Source of the DNA: Isoptericola sp. AK164
GTDB taxonomy: Bacteria > Actinomycetota > Actinomycetes > Actinomycetales > Cellulomonadaceae
DNA length: 64,000 nucleotides
Reading direction: 5' to 3'
Assembly (NCBI RefSeq): GCF_029643425.1
Contig: NZ_CP119106.1
Span: forward strand, 1,116,001 to 1,180,000
Positions 25,251 through 33,314 of this stretch are shown here, piece after piece. The notes below the pieces were generated by a model. The model worked only from the letters and a program-made list of their open reading frames with translations, made no database searches and was not told the origin of the DNA. The position numbers and the translations under genes are program-made. The stretch's first letter is position 1, and every line of letters starts with the position of its first letter.

Positions 25251-25586
25251 GCGCTCGACCCTACCGAGGCGCCCGCGGCGCGGGGTCGACCGTGCCTCCC
25301 CCTGCACTGCCGTGGCGTTCGCGTCATGACTGCCGTCGGCACTCCCGTCCCGACTCCTGGGTGTGCTCGATCCGGCAAACATCTCGATGGTCATCCCCAG
25401 AAAGGCTCCTGCCACCAGAGCGATGGTGAGCGGCGACGTCGCACCCACCAGGAAGATGACGGATACGAGAGCCAGCATCGCCGTGCGCGAGCGAATCCGT
25501 GCCCGTTCGAAATGCTCGTGCGCCGAGATGCTCCCGAGGACGCCACCGACGAGCGAAGCCAGGGCGAGTGGTACGACGTCCTCCAT
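25251..25586 (-). CDS. Membrane-protein ORF running in frame into the aminotransferase
   Basis: From an ATG at 25586, preceded by a GGAGG site 10 bases upstream, the minus strand encodes about 112 residues with three hydrophobic stretches (VVPLALASLVGGVLGSISA, TAMLALVSVIFLVGATS, LTIALVAGAFLGMTIEMFAG) followed by a polar Ser/Arg/Gly tail. No stop separates it from the aminotransferase, so translation from here would give a 519-residue membrane-anchored fusion. Base composition is visibly less GC-rich than around it. Either the small gene lost its stop and reads through, or it is a real fusion, or it is a chance frame; the leaderless signal at 25250 argues that the enzyme is also made alone. 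Confidence 0.4.
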
Positions 25587-26111
25587 CACCGCAGGACCTC
25601 CATTCCTGAGTCGCGATCTGTGCATGGAATGTCTGACCAGTGCTATGCCTGCTGCTGCGTCAGCGGTAGTCCCCTCGAAATGCGGATGCCGCCGGCGGAC
25701 TGATGGCGTACTCGGCGCACTTGCCGAGGTCGGACGCGTAATCGGCGCAGATGGCGCTGAGATCCGGACGCTATCGGGCGTCCGGTGCGCTCGAAGAATG
25801 CCTGGTACGAAATATCTTCCGTCGCGGTGCAGAGAGAATCGCACCGTTCGGCTGCGTGCGCCGAACAGTGTGCCATTCGATGTTCTGCTGTGGTGTCGAA
25901 CGCCCTTTCGGTCGCGTCGGAGCAGGCTTCCTGCCCCCTCCCTCTGTGGGTCGCCACCAAGCCGTCCGCGATGACAGCCGGAGGCCAGGACGTTATCGAT
26001 TCGTGACATGCAGGGGCCCGGCGCGCTGAGCCGTTCGCCGGCGTCGGCTGGTCATCGGGTGAGTGCCCCGGGGCGGCGTTAGCGTGGAGTCAGCAGGGAA
26101 GAAGGCGCGTC
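25587..26111. other. Gene-poor, lower-GC stretch with no supported gene
   Basis: About 525 bases without a convincing gene. The best candidate is a 105-codon minus-strand frame (25643-25960) whose codons use A and T in third position far more than the core genes do and whose product, with Cys/His in the middle and an Arg-rich end, resembles nothing I know. Plus-strand frames here are shorter. Near the right end TTAGCGT followed by GGGAAGAAGG at about 26096-26105 forms the promoter/RBS region of the SRPBCC gene. The composition suggests acquired or decaying DNA. Confidence 0.4.
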
Positions 26112-26545
26112 ATGGCCGGTGAGAAGCACACGCTGCACATCCACGTCGATGCCCCCGTGGCGGACGTCTTCGACTATCTCGAGGACCCGGTGCACTTCGT
26201 GGCGGGGTTGGCCGAGAACCATCACGCCTCGGTCGTCTCGGTCGAACGGTCCCGGACGGCGGGGTGACCTCGTACGCGATCACCTATCGCGAGCTGGGTA
26301 GGGATCAGGTGACGCGGCTGACCCGGGAGGAGTACGTGGTCGGTGAGCGGATCGTCGACCACGCCGGGGCCGGTCCGATCCACATGCTCTCCTTCGAGCC
26401 GGAGGGCACGGGTACTCGTCTCACCTATGCCTGGGACGCGCCGCGGTGGTTGAAGGCGCTCGACGCGCTGTTCGTGCACTCGGACAAGGACGTGCGCAAC
26501 GCGCTGGAGACGTTCCAGCGCGAGATCGAGGCGCGGGCGCGGTGA
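26112..26545 (+). pseudogene. SRPBCC (START-like) family protein with a frameshift
   Basis: The ATG at 26112 has a GGGAAGAAGG site and opens a START-like domain (HTLHIHVDAPVADVFDYLED, PVHFVAGL), but the frame hits TGA at about 26266. The rest of the domain continues in another frame (SYAITYRELGRDQVTRLTRE, MLSFEPEGTGTRLTYAWD, ALDALFVHSDKDVRNALET) up to 26545. One missing base near TCCC at 26250-26253 would restore ERS-PDGGVTSYAITY and a 144-residue protein. So this is a single-base deletion or a base-call error. Hydrophobic-ligand binding is usual for the fold. The last codons overlap the following lipoprotein gene (GTGA). Confidence 0.7.
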
Positions 26546-27378
26546 CGACGGATCCCGGGGTCCGACGACGCACTGTCGGTGTCGTGCTGACCGCGGGGGC
26601 GCTCGTCCTGACCGGAGGATGTCTCGGTGCCGACTACCGCGACCTGCCCGTGGACCTGTCCGCCTGGGACGACGGGTGGCTCGCCGCCGTCGAGCCGGAG
26701 GAGGAGCTCTGGGTCGGCCTCGACGGCAACAACGTCCGCCCGGGCCAGGCGTGGGAGCTCGTCGAGGTGGACGAGGCGGTGCTGCGGCTGACCACGAGCG
26801 AGCACGAGGTGCCGCCTCCGGGGTCGGACGATCCGGGAGACCCGCACCTGTCGACGACCGTCTTCGGATTCGTCGGGGTCGAGGTGGGCCGGACGCCGCT
26901 GCGTTTCGAGCTCGTCGTCGACGGCGAACGCGTCGACGTCGCGGAGTACACGGTCGACGTGGTCGACGACGCTTGCGCGGCTGGGACCGCCGCCGTGGCC
27001 AACCGCTGCGGCGGGGAGCTGTTCTCCTACCAGCCGCAGTACCTCCAGGCGCTGAACCACGGTGAGCAGGTGGACCTGGGCGTCGGGGAGGAGAGCGAGC
27101 TGGTCCTGCATGCGAACGCCCTCCACCCGGACGTGGCGTGGGAGATCGCGGACCACGACAGCACGGTGATCGCGGTGGTCGGTCCCGTCGCGCTCGGACC
27201 GGCGCGCTCGCCGGGGGACTTCAGCGAGGTCGACCCGGAGGTGCGGCACTCGTTCCTGCCGGCCTGGCGCTTCACCATCACCGGCGTGGCGCCGGGGGAG
27301 AGCCCGCTGGTCCTCGAGATGGTCGTGGACGGCCAGCCGATCGACGTCTACGAGCTGACCCTCGCCGTCGCGGAGTAG
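26542..27378 (+). CDS. Lipoprotein with two repeated chagasin-like domains
   Basis: A 278-residue exported lipoprotein. The N-terminus VRRRTVGVVLTAGALVLTGGC ends in a lipobox, LTGGC. The mature part contains two similar halves of about 85-90 residues: one with LDGNNVRPGQAWELVEVD and RTPLRFELVVDGERVDVAEY, the other with LHANALHPDVAWEIADHD and ESPLVLEMVVDGQPIDVYEL. The spacing of Gly-Asn, Pro-x2-Trp-Glu and a closing hydrophobic strand resembles chagasin-type (MEROPS I42) cysteine-protease inhibitors, but their usual loop residues are only partly present, so that link is tentative. The GTG start overlaps the SRPBCC stop. The tad operon follows 119 bases downstream. Confidence 0.65.
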   Translation: MTTDPGVRRRTVGVVLTAGALVLTGGCLGADYRDLPVDLSAWDDGWLAAVEPEEELWVGLDGNNVRPGQAWELVEVDEAVLRLTTSEHEVPPPGSDDPGDPHLSTTVFGFVGVEVGRTPLRFELVVDGERVDVAEYTVDVVDDACAAGTAAVANRCGGELFSYQPQYLQALNHGEQVDLGVGEESELVLHANALHPDVAWEIADHDSTVIAVVGPVALGPARSPGDFSEVDPEVRHSFLPAWRFTITGVAPGESPLVLEMVVDGQPIDVYELTLAVAE

Positions 27379-27497
27379 TGCACACTGGCCCGTTGTCCAC
27401 AAGGTGGATGACCGGAGGCGCGGTCGGTGCGAGTTTCGCTACGCTCGGTCACGCTTGAGTGGAAAAGCCCGATTGTCCCGACGGAGAGGTACTACGG

Positions 27498-28760
27498 GTG
27501 GACACCGACGTCCTGACCCGCGACGAGGCGGGGAGCCTGCTGACGGGCGAGGTCCGTGAGCTCGTGCGCCGGCGCGGCATCGATCCCGTGACCGACCGGC
27601 ACGGCCTCGACCGGCTGGTGGCCGAGGCCGTCGCCGACTACAGCGACCGCGCGACGGCCGGTGTCGTGCCGCCCCTGGTGGATGCGGTCGGGACCACGCG
27701 GGCGCTCGTCGACGCCTTCGGCGGGTTCGGGCCGTTGCAGCCCTACCTCGACGACCCGGAGATCGAGGAGGTGTGGATCAACAACCCGGCCCAGGTGTTC
27801 GTCGCCCGGCGTGGCGTGAGCGAGCTGACGACGACGTTGCTCACGGCTCAGCAGGTCCGCGACCTCGTCGAGCGGATGCTGAAGTCCAGCGGTCGGCGGC
27901 TCGACCTGAGCTCGCCGTTCGTGGACGCCACGCTCCCGGGCGGGGAGCGGCTGCACGTCGTGATCCCCGACGTCACGCGCGAGCACCTGGCGGTGAACAT
28001 CCGCAAGCACGTCGTGCGGGCGCACCATCTCGACCACCTGGTGCGGCTCGGATCGCTGACGGCGCACGCTGCCGGCTTCCTCGACGCGGCCGTGCGGGCC
28101 GGCGCGAACATCCTGGTGGCCGGAGCCACGCAGGCCGGCAAGACCACCATGCTCAACGCGCTTGCCGGGTCCACCCCGGCCGGTCAGCGCGTCGTCTCGT
28201 GCGAGGAGGTCTTCGAGCTGCGGCTGCCGGTGCGCGACCACGTCGCGATGCAGTGCCGGCAGCCCAGCCTCGAGGGCACCGGGGAGATCCCGCTGCGGCG
28301 CCTGGTCAAGGAGGCCCTGCGGATGCGGCCGGACCGGATCGTCATCGGCGAGGTGCGGGAGGCGGAGAGCCTCGACATGCTCATCGCCCTGAACGCGGGT
28401 GTTCCCGGGATGGGCACCGTGCATGCGAACTCGGCGCGCGAGGCGGTCACGAAGATGTGCACGCTGCCGTTGCTCGCCGGAGAGAACATCTCGGACCGCT
28501 TCGTCACCCCGACGGTCGCGTCCGCGCTCGACGTCGTGGTCCACCTCGGAGTGACGCCCGACGGCGTGCGGCAGTGCCGCGAGATCGTCGCGATCACCGG
28601 TCGTGTCGAGGAAGGACGCGTCGAGACGGCGCAGCTCTTCCGTCGTCGCCCGGCCCGCTTCGGCGGCGACCTCGTCCGGGGGGACGGCTTCCCGGCCGGT
28701 GTCGAGAAGTACGAACGCCTCGGTGTCGACGTGCACGCCCTGCTGGCCGGTGAGCGCTGA
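27498..28760 (+). CDS. tadA: Tad pilus secretion ATPase TadA/CpaF
   Basis: A 420-residue hexameric secretion ATPase that powers Flp/Tad pilus assembly at the inner face of the membrane. Seen in order: the N-terminal domain with GFGPLQPYLDDPEIEEVWIN, Walker A GATQAGKTTMLNAL, the Asp box RLVKEALRMRPDRIVIGEVRE with Walker B, and the His box MGTVHANSAREAV. A frame start 13 codons earlier exists, but the GTG at 27498 has a GGAGAGG site at the right distance. It is followed without gap by tadB, tadC and pseudopilin genes. A CpaE/TadZ localisation ATPase, usually upstream of tadA, is absent. Confidence 0.93.
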   Translation: MDTDVLTRDEAGSLLTGEVRELVRRRGIDPVTDRHGLDRLVAEAVADYSDRATAGVVPPLVDAVGTTRALVDAFGGFGPLQPYLDDPEIEEVWINNPAQVFVARRGVSELTTTLLTAQQVRDLVERMLKSSGRRLDLSSPFVDATLPGGERLHVVIPDVTREHLAVNIRKHVVRAHHLDHLVRLGSLTAHAAGFLDAAVRAGANILVAGATQAGKTTMLNALAGSTPAGQRVVSCEEVFELRLPVRDHVAMQCRQPSLEGTGEIPLRRLVKEALRMRPDRIVIGEVREAESLDMLIALNAGVPGMGTVHANSAREAVTKMCTLPLLAGENISDRFVTPTVASALDVVVHLGVTPDGVRQCREIVAITGRVEEGRVETAQLFRRRPARFGGDLVRGDGFPAGVEKYERLGVDVHALLAGER

Positions 28761-29617
28761 TGGGGGTCGTCGTCGGTCTCGTCGGCGGGGCCGGGCTGTT
28801 CTGTCTCTGGTGGTCCTGCTGGGAGCGGCCCGACCGCCGACGACGGCGCGGTCGCCGGTACCAGGCTGTGCAGGACCTCCTCGTCCAGGCCGGCGCGCCG
28901 ACGGTCACGCCGGGAGCACTGTGGGCGGTCAGCGCAGGGATCGCGGTCGTCGTGCTGCTCGTGGGGCTGGCCCTGACCCGGTCACCGGCCATCGCCGCCT
29001 GCTTCGCGGTCATGGCTGCGGTGGCACCCGAGGCGCTGGTCCGCACGCGAGCCCGTCGACGACGCGAGGACCTGCGCGAGGTCTGGCCGGACGTCGTGGA
29101 CCACCTCGCCTCGGGCGTGCGGGCCGGTCTCTCCCTCCCGGAGGCCGTCGCCCAGCTCGGCGAGCGTGGGCCCGAGGCCCTGCGCGAGCCGTTCGCGCAG
29201 TTCGCCGCGGACCACCGCGCGACCGGTCGGTTCGGCGAGTGCCTCGACCTGCTCAAGGACCGGCTCGCGGACCCTGTCGCCGACCGGATCATCGAGTCGC
29301 TCCGGCTGACCCGCGAGGTCGGTGGCACCGACCTCGGACGGCTGCTCCGCAGCCTGTCGAGCTTTCTGCGCCAGGACCTGCGGACCCGCGGAGAGCTGGA
29401 GGCGCGCCAGTCCTGGACCGTCAACGGTGCGCGGGTGGCGGCCGCCGGCCCGTGGGTCGTGCTGGCCCTCCTGGCCAGCCGACCCGAGACCGCACAGGCG
29501 TACAACTCCGCGGCCGGGGTGGCCGTGCTGCTCACCGGTGCCGGGTGCTCGGTGGTGGCCTACCGGGTCATGCGACGGATCGGACGCCTGCCGGAAGAAG
29601 GGCGGGTGCTGCGATGA
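28760..29617 (+). CDS. tadB: Tad pilus platform protein TadB
   Basis: A 285-residue inner-membrane platform protein with a type II secretion F domain. It has membrane segments at VVVGLVGGAGLFCLWWSCW, ALWAVSAGIAVVVLLVGLAL and a C-terminal pair around AAAGPWVVLALLAS, and a cytoplasmic helical domain LREVWPDVVDHLASGVRAGL and LPEAVAQLGERGPEAL between them. The ATG shares one base with the tadA stop (TGATG), so the genes are coupled. TadB and TadC form the rotor-like core moved by TadA. The assignment rests on order, topology and domain pattern. Confidence 0.88.
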   Translation: MGVVVGLVGGAGLFCLWWSCWERPDRRRRRGRRYQAVQDLLVQAGAPTVTPGALWAVSAGIAVVVLLVGLALTRSPAIAACFAVMAAVAPEALVRTRARRRREDLREVWPDVVDHLASGVRAGLSLPEAVAQLGERGPEALREPFAQFAADHRATGRFGECLDLLKDRLADPVADRIIESLRLTREVGGTDLGRLLRSLSSFLRQDLRTRGELEARQSWTVNGARVAAAGPWVVLALLASRPETAQAYNSAAGVAVLLTGAGCSVVAYRVMRRIGRLPEEGRVLR

Positions 29618-30546
29618 CGCTCGCCGTGACCGGCGCCCTGCTGGGCCTCCTCGCCGGGGTCGGGCTGCTGCTCGCGCTGGCCGGGGTCCGCGGCCGCCGC
29701 ATCTCGCTGGACGAACGCCTCGCCCCGGCGCTGCGTCGTCGCGACGCCACTTCCGGCCTGCTGCGCGACCAGGTGACCCGTTCGCCGTTCGGGGTCGTCG
29801 ACCGTCTCGTCGCCCCGTGGGTCGCGGACGCGGCCGGATGGTTCGAACGCCTCGGCTCCACGCGGGAGGACGTCCAGCGTCGGCTCGACCGGGCCGGGTT
29901 GCGCGAGACGGTCGAGCAGTTCCGTGCCCGTCAGCTGGTCTGGACCACGCTGGGTCTGGCCGGCGGGCTGCTCCTGTCCGTCGTGCTCGCCGCGACCCGC
30001 GGCTCCTCCGTCGTGGTGCTGGCCGCCCTGGTGCTCCTGGCGGGCGCCACCGGTTTCGTCGGGTGCGACCAGCGGCTCTCGGGCGCCGCCCGGCGTCGCG
30101 AGGAACGGATGCTCGCCGAGTTCCCCACCGTCGCCGAGCTCCTCGCACTGGCCGTCACCGCCGGCGAGGGGCCGGTGCCGGCTCTCGAGCGCGTCGCGGC
30201 CACGGCGCGCGGCGAGCTGTCCGGAGAGCTCGCGACGATGCTCGCGGACGTCCGGGCGGGAGCGCCCATCACCGTGGCCCTCACCGCCATGGCCGACCGC
30301 ACGGGCCTGCCGTCCCTGACGCGGTTCGCCGAGGGAGTGGCCGTCGCGCTCGAGCGCGGCACCCCGCTCGCCGACGTCCTGCGGGCCCAGGCGCAGGACG
30401 TCCGGGAGTCCGGGCGCCGCGCCCTCATGGAGGCCGGAGGCAAGAAGGAGGTCGCCATGATGGTCCCGGTGGTGTTCCTCATCCTGCCGATCACGGTCGT
30501 CTTCGCCGTCTTCCCCTCGCTGGCCACGTTGCAGATCGGACTGTGA
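29614..30546 (+). CDS. tadC: Tad pilus platform protein TadC
   Basis: A 310-residue paralogue of TadB with the second T2SF domain. Segments: an N-terminal helix TLAVTGALLGLLAGVGLLLALAG (positions about 2-24, read in two parts), a paired helix around LVWTTLGLAGGLLLSVVLAA, and a C-terminal one at VPVVFLILPITVVFAVFPSL. The cytoplasmic part includes MLAEFPTVAELLALAVTAGE and MADRTGLPSLTRFAEG, the conserved family segment. ATGA overlap with tadB. It is followed by a 19-base gap and the pilin-like gene with its own AAAGGA site. Confidence 0.88.
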   Translation: MTLAVTGALLGLLAGVGLLLALAGVRGRRISLDERLAPALRRRDATSGLLRDQVTRSPFGVVDRLVAPWVADAAGWFERLGSTREDVQRRLDRAGLRETVEQFRARQLVWTTLGLAGGLLLSVVLAATRGSSVVVLAALVLLAGATGFVGCDQRLSGAARRREERMLAEFPTVAELLALAVTAGEGPVPALERVAATARGELSGELATMLADVRAGAPITVALTAMADRTGLPSLTRFAEGVAVALERGTPLADVLRAQAQDVRESGRRALMEAGGKKEVAMMVPVVFLILPITVVFAVFPSLATLQIGL

Positions 30547-30565
30547 CACCGACGAAAGGACGAAC

Positions 30566-30757
30566 ATGACCACTCCTCAGACCGACGGGCCCGTACGCGA
30601 TCGGCCTGCTGCCGATGACCCCGAGCGGGGTGACGTCCCCGGCTGGGTCCTCGTCACGCTGATGACGGCCGGCCTGGTCGTCGCGCTGTGGGCGTTGGCC
30701 GGACCGTTGCTCGAGGACGCGTTCACCCAGGCGATCGAGAGCGTCACGGGTCTGTGA
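30566..30757 (+). CDS. Small pilin-like protein of the tad operon
   Basis: A 63-residue protein: a polar N-terminal part MTTPQTDGPVRDRPAADDPE, then RGDVPGWVLVTLMTAGLVVA and LWALAGPLLEDAF, one long hydrophobic helix near the C-terminus. Size, position between tadC and tadE and the single C-terminal helix fit a Flp-type pilin subunit. However, the usual Gly-x4-Glu-Tyr prepilin processing motif is not present, so it may be a non-classical pilin or an accessory small membrane protein. AAAGGA lies 8 bases before the ATG. Its stop overlaps the next gene as GTGA. Higher translation from its own site would suit a structural subunit. Confidence 0.65.
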   Translation: MTTPQTDGPVRDRPAADDPERGDVPGWVLVTLMTAGLVVALWALAGPLLEDAFTQAIESVTGL

Positions 30758-31176
30758 GGCGGCGCCGGCCGACGTCGCGCGAGTCGTCGACCGCGCGCCG
30801 TACCGAGGACGAACGGGGATCGGCCGTCGTCGAGTTCGCGCTCGTCTCGGCGTTGCTCGTCACGCTCTTCCTCGGCGTCGTCCAGGTCGCGCTGGCGCTG
30901 CACGTGCGGGCCGTGGTGATCGACGCGGCGGCCGAGGGTGCCCGGCTCGCGGCGCGGACCGACCGTGACCTGTCGGCCGGCGCGCAGCGCACGCACGACC
31001 TGCTGAGCTCGGCGCTCAGCGACCGGTATGCCGGTGACATCGCCGTCGGGCGGACCAGCCGCGACGGGTTGGACCTGATCCGGGTGACGGTCAGCGCTCC
31101 GCTGCCCGTCGTGGGGATCCTGGGGCCCACCGGCGCGATGACCGTCGACGGTCATGCCGTGGACGAGGCGTCGTGA
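30754..31176 (+). CDS. tadE: TadE-family pseudopilin
   Basis: A 140-residue protein with a short Arg-rich N-terminus, then the TadE signature EDERGSAVVEFALVSALLV and TLFLGVVQVALALHVRAV, i.e. a Gly-x4-Glu-like leader and a long transmembrane helix, then an extracellular C-terminal domain with AAEGARLAARTDRDL. These minor pseudopilins are processed by the prepilin peptidase and join the Tad fibre or its base. GTG start overlaps the previous stop. The longer frame upstream belongs to the antisense of the pilin gene. Confidence 0.85.
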   Translation: MRRRRPTSRESSTARRTEDERGSAVVEFALVSALLVTLFLGVVQVALALHVRAVVIDAAAEGARLAARTDRDLSAGAQRTHDLLSSALSDRYAGDIAVGRTSRDGLDLIRVTVSAPLPVVGILGPTGAMTVDGHAVDEAS

Positions 31177-31655
31177 CCGGACCGTCCACGACCACAGGGC
31201 CCGCGCGCACGAGGACGGCGTCGTCCGGCGAGGAGGGAGCGGCGGTCGTCGAGTTCCTGGGCGTCGGTGTGCTGCTGCTCGTCCCGCTCGTCTACCTGGT
31301 GGTGACGCTGGGCCAGCTCCACGCCGCCGGGTTCGCGGTCGAGGGCGCCGCCCGGGATGCCGCGCGGGCCGTGGTGACGGCGGACTCCGCGGCGCAGGGG
31401 GCCGTCCATGCCCGCGCCGCGACCGAGGTGGCGCTCGCCGACCAGGGCTTCGCCGTCGACGGCGCTGACCTGCTGCAGCTGGAGTGCTCGGAGAACCCGT
31501 GCCTGACGCCGGGGGCGACGGTCGGTGTCCGGGTGCGCTACGAGGTGCCGCTGCCCCTGGCGCCGGCGGCACTGCAGGACTGGGTGCCGCTGAGCATCCC
31601 GGTCGAGGCCGCGCACGTGGCACCGGTCGAGGAGCACGTGGCGGCCCGCCCGTGA
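31173..31655 (+). CDS. TadE/TadF-like pseudopilin
   Basis: A 160-residue second pseudopilin: SSGEEGAAVVEFLGVGVLLL is the leader plus hydrophobic helix with Glu at the family position, followed by GQLHAAGFAVEGAARDAARA, typical of the TadE/F fold, and an exported C-terminal domain containing a Cys pair (LECSENPCLTPG) that could form a disulfide outside the cell. GTGA overlap at both ends shows tight coupling. It corresponds by position to the TadF-type minor subunit in other actinobacterial tad loci. Confidence 0.82.
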   Translation: MTGPSTTTGPARTRTASSGEEGAAVVEFLGVGVLLLVPLVYLVVTLGQLHAAGFAVEGAARDAARAVVTADSAAQGAVHARAATEVALADQGFAVDGADLLQLECSENPCLTPGATVGVRVRYEVPLPLAPAALQDWVPLSIPVEAAHVAPVEEHVAARP

Positions 31656-32107
31656 CGGCCCGGCGCGAGGAGGGTCGCATCATGCTGCTCACGGCCGGGT
31701 TCGTGGCGGTGGGTCTGATGCTGGTCGGCATGGTCGCCTCGGCGGCGTCGGTGCACCTGGACCGCAAGCACCTGTTCGACCTGGCGGACTCCCTCGCGGT
31801 GGCCGGGGCGGACTCGATGTCGCAGGCGACCTACTACGGCGGGGCCGCGGCGCCGGACTCCTCCGGGGTGCTGACCCTGACCGACGCCGGCGTGCGCGCG
31901 GCGGTCGTCGAGCACCTGGCGGCACAGCCGACGTCGTCCGCCCCGGGCCTGCGCGGCGTCCGGGTGACGGAGGCGGTGACGCCGGACGGTCGCAGCGCCC
32001 GGGTCAGCCTCGTCGGCAGCTCCCACCCGCCGCTGGTGCGGTGGTTCACCGACTCCTTCGGCGAGGGCGTCACCGTGACGGCCACGGCGACCGCACGGGC
32101 GGGGTAG
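31652..32107 (+). CDS. TadG-like pilus assembly protein
   Basis: A 151-residue protein with an N-terminal hydrophobic helix (IMLLTAGFVAVGLMLVGMVA) preceded by REEGR, then ASVHLDRKHLFDLADSLAVA and an exported domain with VSLVGSSHPPLVRWFTDSFG. This is the pattern of the TadG/Rv3655c-like helicase-secretion neighbourhood proteins that end actinobacterial tad operons. It is the shortest and least certain of the three pseudopilins. GTG start overlaps the previous stop. No gene follows for 184 bases, so the operon ends here. Confidence 0.75.
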   Translation: MTARREEGRIMLLTAGFVAVGLMLVGMVASAASVHLDRKHLFDLADSLAVAGADSMSQATYYGGAAAPDSSGVLTLTDAGVRAAVVEHLAAQPTSSAPGLRGVRVTEAVTPDGRSARVSLVGSSHPPLVRWFTDSFGEGVTVTATATARAG

Positions 32108-32291
32108 GGGGCGCCGTGCACGGACAGTGCTGATCGTCGGGGCGGACGGACGCGCCGCACCGTTCGCGGTCGCCGCGTGATCGTCGTGCCACGTCGACGC
32201 CCCCGTGGTGGACGTAGGCTCCCTCATCCTTGCGGCGAGGTCGAGCAGTCGGCTGCGAGTCTTCGGCGACCGTCGCCGTAGACTCCGGCGG

Positions 32292-33206
32292 GTGAGCAAC
32301 CCCGCGTCGTACCCCACGATGGAGGACGTCATCGGCGGCACCCCGCTGGTGCGTCTGCAGCGCCTGCCGGGGCCGGAGAACGAACGCCGCGGCAACGTGC
32401 TGCTCGCCAAGCTCGAGGGGAACAACCCGGCCGGCTCGGTGAAGGACCGGCCGGCGATCAGCATGATCCGGGGCGCCGAGGAGCGAGGGGAGATCGCCCC
32501 CGGCGACACCCTGCTGGAAGCCACGTCCGGCAACACCGGGATCGCCTTGGCGATGGCGGCGGCGATCAGCGGCTACCCCCTCGTCATCGTGATGCCCGAG
32601 GACGCCTCCACCGAGCGGATCCAGACGATGAAGGCGTACGGAGCCGACCTGGTGCTCACCTCGGCGAAGGGCGGCATGGAAGAGGCCCGCGACGTCGTGA
32701 CGCGGATGGAGCGGGAGGGCCGCGGCCGGGTCCTGGACCAGTTCGGCAACCCGGACAACCCCCGTGCCCACGAGGTCGGCACGGGCCCGGAGTTGTGGCG
32801 CCAGACCGACGGACGGATCACGCACTTCGTGTCCGCGATGGGCACCACCGGCACGATCACCGGGGTCTCGCGGTTCCTGGAGTCGCGCAACCCCGAGGTC
32901 CAGATCGTCGGGGCCCAGCCCGCGGAGGGCTCGCGGATCCCCGGGATCCGCGCCTGGCCACCGGAGTACGTGCCGAGGATCTTCGACCCGTCGGCGGTGG
33001 ACCGCACCGTGGAGGTCACCCAGACCGACGCCGAGGCGATGGCCCGCCGGCTGGCCCGCGAGGAGGGCATCTTCGGCGGTGTGTCCGCGGCCGGCGCGTG
33101 CTGGACCGCCCTGCAGGTGGCCGAGGAGGTCGAGGGGGCGACGATCGTCTTCGTGGTCTGCGACCGCGGCGACCGGTACCTCTCCAGCGGCGTGTTCCCC
33201 GCCTGA
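32292..33206 (+). CDS. cysM: Cysteine synthase B (O-acetylserine or O-phosphoserine sulfhydrylase)
   Basis: A 304-residue PLP enzyme making cysteine from an activated serine and sulfide or thiosulfate. PLP Lys is in NPAGSVKDRPA, the phosphate loop is TSGNTGIALAMAAA with the serine/glycine pattern, and MGTTGTITGVSRFL is the C-terminal PLP-phosphate loop. Length and sequence are closer to E. coli CysM (303 residues) than to CysK. The GTG follows TAGACT by 7 bases, a leaderless layout, which decides the start over upstream in-frame codons. Its sulfur donor preference is not readable. Confidence 0.92.
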   Translation: MSNPASYPTMEDVIGGTPLVRLQRLPGPENERRGNVLLAKLEGNNPAGSVKDRPAISMIRGAEERGEIAPGDTLLEATSGNTGIALAMAAAISGYPLVIVMPEDASTERIQTMKAYGADLVLTSAKGGMEEARDVVTRMEREGRGRVLDQFGNPDNPRAHEVGTGPELWRQTDGRITHFVSAMGTTGTITGVSRFLESRNPEVQIVGAQPAEGSRIPGIRAWPPEYVPRIFDPSAVDRTVEVTQTDAEAMARRLAREEGIFGGVSAAGACWTALQVAEEVEGATIVFVVCDRGDRYLSSGVFPA

Positions 33207-33314
33207 GAGTTCTGGCCGACGCCCAGGCCCCGCGGCACGGTACGAGGAAACCGACAGATCGGGCCTGTCCACCGACGGCGTGCGACCCATGGCGCCGGAC
33301 GGGATTCTGGAGGT

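Noticed and set aside
25363-25974. Plus-strand 203-codon frame in the gene-poor patch
   Set aside because: It is antisense to the membrane ORF and lacks a ribosome-binding site or motif; codon pattern does not favour it.
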